Part shown: piece by piece, positions 59,517-64,000 of the stretch | Layout of the letters: each line of letters begins with the position of its first letter | Position numbering within the stretch: the stretch's first letter is position 1 | From: Actinopolymorpha rutila | Lineage (GTDB): Bacteria > Actinomycetota > Actinomycetes > Propionibacteriales > Actinopolymorphaceae | Direction of reading: 5' to 3' | Assembly (NCBI RefSeq): GCF_013407855.1 | Contig: NZ_JACBZH010000001.1 | Location: forward strand, 5,518,001 to 5,582,000 | Length of the DNA: 64,000 bases | The notes under the pieces: generated by a model | The model's database searches: none | What the model was told of the DNA's origin: nothing | The model's input: only the letters and a program-made list of their open reading frames with translations | Translations under genes and position numbers: made by a program

Positions 59517-61679
59517 TCAGACGTCGTGCTTGCCGGGGTCCTCCCAGTAGAAGCACTCGGGGTCGTACACGGCGGGGGTCGGGTGCCCCCACGGGCCGGT
59601 GAGGCCACCGAGCGCCAGGTTGTCGTGCGTCGGCACGTTGTGCAGGTCCTTCTTGTGGACCTCCAGCACCGGATAGTTGCCGACACTGCCCTGGAAGAAG
59701 GGACCTTCGTTGATGTGGATCTTGAGCAGCTGCCAGACCAGGCTGCTCCGCTTGACCGGGTCGGGTTCGACCCTCGCCTGGTCGTAGTACTTCCACATCC
59801 GCTCGATCGGCCCGCCCTTCTCCGGCTCCATCCGCGGAGGGTGGCGCTTGTAGGGGTCGACATCTCGTTCCTTGCGCTCCATGTCCGAACCCCGCACGGC
59901 GTAGTACTGGCCCTCCAGCGGCGCCCAGCGAGAGCTTTCGATCGGCACGATCCAGTACGGCTGGACGATGTTGCTGCCGACGTTGGACACTTCCCAGTTC
60001 GTGTGGCCCATCAGCTTTCCGGAGGTCCACTGGTCGTCGAAGGAGTTCGGCGGAATCGGGACCCGCTTGACGTTCAGGCCGATCGCCTTCCAGTCCTTCT
60101 CCATGTAGGCGTCGACCTTCTTCGCGTCCGGGCCCTCGTCAGCGGGGTAGTCGATCTCCAGCGCCAGCTTGGAGCCGTCGGGCAGTTCGCGCCACCCGTC
60201 CCCGTCGGTGTCCTTGACGTTCAGCTCGTCCAGCAACTGCTTGGCCTTGGCAGGGTCGTACTTCAGGTAGCTGTTGCGCCACCTCTCGTAGTCCTGCTTG
60301 CCCTGCTTGTCGGCGTTGAACTCCGTAGACGTCGGGCTCGCGGTCCCGGTGGTGGGCGTGCCCTGGTTGAAGTAGATGGCCTTCTGGATCTTCGACCGCT
60401 GCATGGCGTGGGAGAGCGCCTGCCGGAACTTCGGCTCACGGAACAGCTTGCGCAGCTTCGGGTCCTGGTAGTCGTAGTTGAGGAAGAACATCTGCCCGGT
60501 GCCCGACCCGCTGTTCCACAGCTGGATGGTCGTGTTGGCCGTGTCCGAGGAGCTCTTGATGCCGGCGTACTCACCGAGGCCGACGCCCAGGAACGAACAG
60601 TGGGCGAAGTCGATCTTGCCTGTCTGGATCTGGAGCAGGGCGACCTGCTGGTCGGAGGTGAGGGTGACGCGGAGCTCGTCGAGGTAGGGAAGCTGCTTTC
60701 CTTCCTTGTCGACCTCGTAGTAGTAGGGGTTGCGCTCCCACACCATGGAGCTGCCCTCTTTGAGGCTCTTCAGCTTCCAGCCGGTCATCGTCGGACAGTC
60801 GGGGTTCGTGGCGAACAGGTACTTCTTGACGAAATCACCGCTCGCGGAGGCCCAGTCCTCGCCGACGCTCGGGGTGTACTTCGGGTGGAACTGCTTGAGG
60901 TAGTGCTTCGGCATCGACCAGATCCGGCCACTGCCACCGTCGCCGCCGTTGGCGTACGCGGCCATCTGCTGGGCGAGCAGGGGGGCGGGCTTGTCGAAGG
61001 TGATGACCAGGGTCTGCGCGTCCGGCGCCTCGAGCTTCGCGACCTTCCCACTGCCCGACCGGAGTTCGTCCGGCGGCACCTGGCCGGTGCCCTGGTAGAG
61101 GGTCCAGTCCTCCCACCAGAACATCACGTCGGCGGTTGTCCACGGCTGGCCGTCGGACCACTTCAGCCCCTTGCGGAAGTGGAAGGTCCACTGGGTGGCG
61201 TCGGCGTTGGACTCGAAGCTCTCCGCCAGGCCGGGTCCGACGTCCTGGCCGTCGTTGAGCCAGCGCAGTGGCGAGAAGCCGTACATGTACTCCCGGACCG
61301 AGCCGTAGGTGCCACCCGCCGTGGTCATGTCGACGAGGTTGAGCCGGCCGCCGTACTTGCCGCTGCTCACCCAATGGTGCGGAAGGACGTACGGGTGGTC
61401 GGGTAGACGGTCCTTGAGCGCGGGAAGCTTGCCCGCCTTGACCTGTGCGGCAAGGCTCGGCGCCTCACTCAGCGTGCCGGGCGGCGTCAGTGGCTTGGTG
61501 GCCGAACCCTTCGCGTTCGCCGAACCGGCCTTCTTGCCCGGGCCCTCGCCGGACTGGCCGTTTCCGTTTCCGGACGACTTCGTTTCCCCGCTGCTGCAGC
61601 CCGCCAGGACCGCGGAGCCGGCCATGACGGCGGCTGCGTAGAGCATCGAGCGGCGGGACGGACCCTGGACCTCGTTCAT
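59517..61679 (-). CDS. Family 5 ABC transporter solute-binding lipoprotein, first
   Basis: 720 residues. A signal peptide with twin Arg (PSRRSMLYAAAVMAG) ends in the lipobox VLAGC (Cys28), so it is a Tat- or Sec-exported lipoprotein. The mature protein has SBP_bac_5 (OppA/DppA) motifs: YGFSPLRWLNDGQDVGPGLA, HFRKGLKWSDGQPWTTADVM, WERNPYYYEVDKEGKQLPYL and DTDGDGWRELPDG. Some family-5 proteins bind oligosaccharides instead of peptides, and the GH39 gene next to it supports that. No permease or ATPase gene is in the window, so they may be farther along. Start ATG 61679 follows GGGGGAGAGGGAAAG. A near-paralogue lies just upstream. Confidence 0.9.
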   Translation of the reverse strand: MNEVQGPSRRSMLYAAAVMAGSAVLAGCSSGETKSSGNGNGQSGEGPGKKAGSANAKGSATKPLTPPGTLSEAPSLAAQVKAGKLPALKDRLPDHPYVLPHHWVSSGKYGGRLNLVDMTTAGGTYGSVREYMYGFSPLRWLNDGQDVGPGLAESFESNADATQWTFHFRKGLKWSDGQPWTTADVMFWWEDWTLYQGTGQVPPDELRSGSGKVAKLEAPDAQTLVITFDKPAPLLAQQMAAYANGGDGGSGRIWSMPKHYLKQFHPKYTPSVGEDWASASGDFVKKYLFATNPDCPTMTGWKLKSLKEGSSMVWERNPYYYEVDKEGKQLPYLDELRVTLTSDQQVALLQIQTGKIDFAHCSFLGVGLGEYAGIKSSSDTANTTIQLWNSGSGTGQMFFLNYDYQDPKLRKLFREPKFRQALSHAMQRSKIQKAIYFNQGTPTTGTASPTSTEFNADKQGKQDYERWRNSYLKYDPAKAKQLLDELNVKDTDGDGWRELPDGSKLALEIDYPADEGPDAKKVDAYMEKDWKAIGLNVKRVPIPPNSFDDQWTSGKLMGHTNWEVSNVGSNIVQPYWIVPIESSRWAPLEGQYYAVRGSDMERKERDVDPYKRHPPRMEPEKGGPIERMWKYYDQARVEPDPVKRSSLVWQLLKIHINEGPFFQGSVGNYPVLEVHKKDLHNVPTHDNLALGGLTGPWGHPTPAVYDPECFYWEDPGKHDV

Positions 61680-61815
61680 CCCGTCTTTCCCTCTCCCCCA
61701 TCGGCCGTGGATGGGCGGGCCGGTTGGCAGTGGCTCTCCCCGGCCCCGTCGAAGGGAAGCGCATTCCTCTCGACAGGAAACAGCCACACATCGTTCCATC
61801 GAGAAGCGTGACGAC

Positions 61816-61853
61816 CAGTCGGTAAATTACGACTGTGTGATCGTCCGTGTCAA
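61816..61853 (-). promoter_or_regulatory. Promoter with inverted repeat upstream of the solute-binding lipoprotein gene
   Basis: On the minus strand a perfect -35 box TTGACA (61848-61853) is 18 bp from a weak -10 box TAATTT (61824-61829). The inverted repeat CAGTCG-N8-CGACTG (61816-61835) surrounds the -10. It lies 137 bp before the lipoprotein start and could be a repressor site. The rest of the 270-bp gap between the two binding-protein genes (61680-61949) has no gene that I can see. Confidence 0.55.
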
Positions 61854-61949
61854 TCGCCGTCTCATTCACTCAGGAGGTCGTACGACGTTGTTGTAGCGGC
61901 CGAGGTGAGCCGGACGCGGCATCGCTCGCCGACCGGTACATCGGAGCCG

Positions 61950-64000
61950 TCAGGCTGCTCGACGTCTGGCCGGATCGGTCCAGTACCACGACTCGGGGTC
62001 GTAGACGGCCGGCAGTGGATGGGCCCAGGTGAAGGGGCCGCCGCCCTGGGCCAACTCGGCTCGTACGGGCACGTTGGCCAGGTCGGCGTTCTGGTAGACG
62101 ATGATCGGATAGTTGGCGACGGTGCCCTGGTAGAACGGCCCGTCGGACAGGTGAATCTTGATCATGTCCCAGACGGCCCGGTAACGCTTCATGGTGTCCG
62201 GCTCCGCCCTCGCCGTGGCGAACGCCTTCCACAACCGGTCGATCGGCCCACCGGGCTCGGGCTTCACCCGCGGCGGGGTGCGCTTCCACGGATCGATGCC
62301 GGCCTGAGCGTGTTCTTGCGGAGTACCCTGCACCTGCCACCACTGTCCGTGCAGCGGCGCCCAGCGAGTCGTCTCGATAGGCACGAACCACCACGGCCCG
62401 GTGAGGTGGTCCGGCCCGTCACCGACGTCCCACGCCGCCTGGCTCATCAGCTTCCCGGTGGCCCACCGGTCCTGGAAGCTCGTGGGCGGAACCGGGTTCA
62501 GCGCGACCTGGAGACCGACCTTCTCCCAGTCCCGCTTCAGCAGGTTGTTCTTGCGCTGGTGCTCCTCCGACGCGTCGGCGGGGAAGTCGATGCTGAGCTT
62601 CAGCGGCCGCCCGTCAGGTCGTTCCCGCCAGCCGTCCCCGTCGGCGTCCACGACCCGCAGCTCATCGAGGAGCTTCTTGGCCTTGCCGGGATCGTGGGAA
62701 ACGTAACTGTCCCGCCAACGCCGGTAGAAGCCCTGACCCTCCTTGTTGACCTGGTACTCGATCGCCATCGGACTGTAGGTGCCGGTGGTCTTCTCACCGG
62801 TGTTGAAGTAGATCGACTTCTGCGCCTCCGCACGGTCGAACGCATGCGACAGCGCCTGCCGGAACCTCGGCTCGCGGATCAGCTTGCGGACCTGCGGTTC
62901 GATGTAGTCGTAGTTGAGGAAGAACACCGAACCCGACGCCGAACCGCTGTCCCAGAAGTGCAGCTTCGTCCCACTGCGCGACTGCGCCTGCTTCAGCCCC
63001 GCGGCGTCGGCCATCGTCAGGCCCAGGAAGTAGCCGTAGATGAAGTCGCACTCACCTTCCTGCAACTTCAGCTTGGCAACCTGTGGGTCCTGCACAGCGG
63101 TCATCGTCATGGTGTCGACGTACGGAAGCTGGTTTCCCGCTCGGTCCACGCACCAGTAGTAGGGATTGCGTTCCCAGCGCACGACCTGGCCCTCGTCATA
63201 GGTCCGCACCCGCCATCCGGTCAGCGTCGGGCAGTCCGGATTGGTCAGGAAGTTCGACTTCTGGTCGTGGGTGCTTGGCCAGGTCTGCCCCTTGATGCTC
63301 TTGTCGTACGTCGGGTGCCAGCGCCTGAGGTAGTGCTTGGGCAGGAACCAGTCCACGCCCTGCTCGGGCGCGTTGACCAGGTTCGCGAGATAGAGCGGCA
63401 GCAACGGAGTCGGCGCGTCGAACCGCAGAACGAGTGTCAGCTCATCCGGCGCGGACATGCTCATCGGCGTGCCGTTCCCCGACCGTGCGGAGTCCGGAAC
63501 CGTGGCCGGATGGTCCTTGTTCAGCACGAGGTCCTGCCACCAGTACAACGCGTCCGCGCTGGTGACCGGCTGACCGTCGGACCATCGCAGGCCCTCGCGT
63601 ACGTGCAGCGTCCACTCCGACGCATCGTCGTTGGACGACCAGCTCTCCACCAGGCCCGGCGCGATGTCGAGCCCGTCGTTCAGCCACCGCAGCGGCGAAC
63701 GTCCATACATGTACTCGAAGCTCGACGCGTCCGTCGTGGCCCGGGTGATCAGCCGCAGGTTCCCGCCATAGGAACCCGTGTGCACCCACCTGTGCGGAAC
63801 GACGTACGGGCGCTTCGGCAGCCGCTCCTCAACCGCCGGCAGCCGCCCGGCACGAACCTTCTCCCGGAGTGACGGCGCCTCGTGCAGCTGCTTCGGCGCA
63901 CTCAGCGGCTTACGCGCCGAGCCCTTGGCCACCCTCGTCGACGTCGGCGACGGCACGCCGGCCTCGCGGCGGTCGGTGTCGGAGCAGGCCCCAAGACTCA
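61950..64000 (-). CDS. Family 5 ABC transporter solute-binding lipoprotein, second (5' end outside window)
   Basis: At least 683 residues are visible. The frame remains open to the right edge, where SLGACSDTDRREAG gives a clear lipobox (LGAC), so the true start with its signal peptide is beyond 64000; the GTG at 63956 is internal. Features match the neighbouring protein: YGRSPLRWLNDGLDIAPGLV, HVREGLRWSDGQPVTSADAL, WERNPYYWCVDRAGNQLPYV, DADGDGWRERPDG. It is a paralogue, presumably from tandem duplication, and may bind a related oligosaccharide. It is separated from the first by a 270-bp gap with its own promoter. Confidence 0.88.
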   Translation of the reverse strand, partial: SLGACSDTDRREAGVPSPTSTRVAKGSARKPLSAPKQLHEAPSLREKVRAGRLPAVEERLPKRPYVVPHRWVHTGSYGGNLRLITRATTDASSFEYMYGRSPLRWLNDGLDIAPGLVESWSSNDDASEWTLHVREGLRWSDGQPVTSADALYWWQDLVLNKDHPATVPDSARSGNGTPMSMSAPDELTLVLRFDAPTPLLPLYLANLVNAPEQGVDWFLPKHYLRRWHPTYDKSIKGQTWPSTHDQKSNFLTNPDCPTLTGWRVRTYDEGQVVRWERNPYYWCVDRAGNQLPYVDTMTMTAVQDPQVAKLKLQEGECDFIYGYFLGLTMADAAGLKQAQSRSGTKLHFWDSGSASGSVFFLNYDYIEPQVRKLIREPRFRQALSHAFDRAEAQKSIYFNTGEKTTGTYSPMAIEYQVNKEGQGFYRRWRDSYVSHDPGKAKKLLDELRVVDADGDGWRERPDGRPLKLSIDFPADASEEHQRKNNLLKRDWEKVGLQVALNPVPPTSFQDRWATGKLMSQAAWDVGDGPDHLTGPWWFVPIETTRWAPLHGQWWQVQGTPQEHAQAGIDPWKRTPPRVKPEPGGPIDRLWKAFATARAEPDTMKRYRAVWDMIKIHLSDGPFYQGTVANYPIIVYQNADLANVPVRAELAQGGGPFTWAHPLPAVYDPESWYWTDPARRRAA

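Overview
The window comes from a high-GC, Gram-positive actinomycete chromosome. Evidence: G/C-rich third codon positions, many GTG starts, ATGA/GTGA/TGATG-coupled operons, a mycothiol-dependent enzyme family, DUF402, HelR and a rifamycin-associated element. The gene content (family-5 solute-binding lipoproteins beside GH39, sulfatase, FAD_oxidored pairs) suggests a soil, plant-polymer-using genus of the Actinopolymorpha/Kribbella kind. That placement is inference. I see no rRNA, tRNA, CRISPR array, insertion sequence or prophage.

Layout. 1-8.3 kb: mixed accessory and housekeeping genes (MmyB-type regulator with divergent DHA2 exporter, XRE-cupin regulator coupled to an acetyltransferase, HAD hydrolase, a short-chain dehydrogenase relic, LOG protein, methyltransferase, DMT transporter, a 5'-truncated phosphotransferase). 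8.4-10.7 kb: helR with a perfect 19-bp rifamycin-associated palindrome upstream. 10.7-14.4 kb: a coupled pair of ABC half-transporters; a second, related pair is at 34.1-37.8 kb behind a Crp-type site. 14.5-29.7 kb: cation exchanger, kinase-like protein, finger-GNAT fusion, HtrA protease, serine hydrolase, CaiB/BaiF CoA-transferase, a DUF2975/HTH/FAD-reductase operon with a visible operator, nucleotidyltransferase, DUF402 and mycothiol-enzyme genes, sulfotransferase. 30-33.9 kb: a SorC regulator divergent from a metabolite:H+ symporter and a sulfatase, with an operator between them.

38.3-47.4 kb is the largest coherent unit. It holds a LacI-type regulator with a likely operator, an SDR, two FAD_oxidored enzymes, a hydantoinase/oxoprolinase-type protein, a small HExxH protein and a transporter, all on one strand and mostly overlapping. 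It looks like an uncharacterised uptake-and-oxidation pathway. 48.3-52 kb joins a penicillin-binding protein, a divergent LysR regulator and a cytoplasmic class-A-like beta-lactamase around paired direct repeats. 52.1-54.8 kb encodes two amidohydrolase paralogues plus a Rieske ferredoxin; the first paralogue has lost all four predicted metal ligands. 55-64 kb is a carbohydrate locus on the minus strand with two tandem family-5 binding lipoproteins, a GH39 enzyme and a large putative glycoside hydrolase.

Gene decay is a recurring theme: relics of an SDR, a helix-turn-helix protein, a FemABX transferase and an IclR regulator lie in gaps between intact genes.
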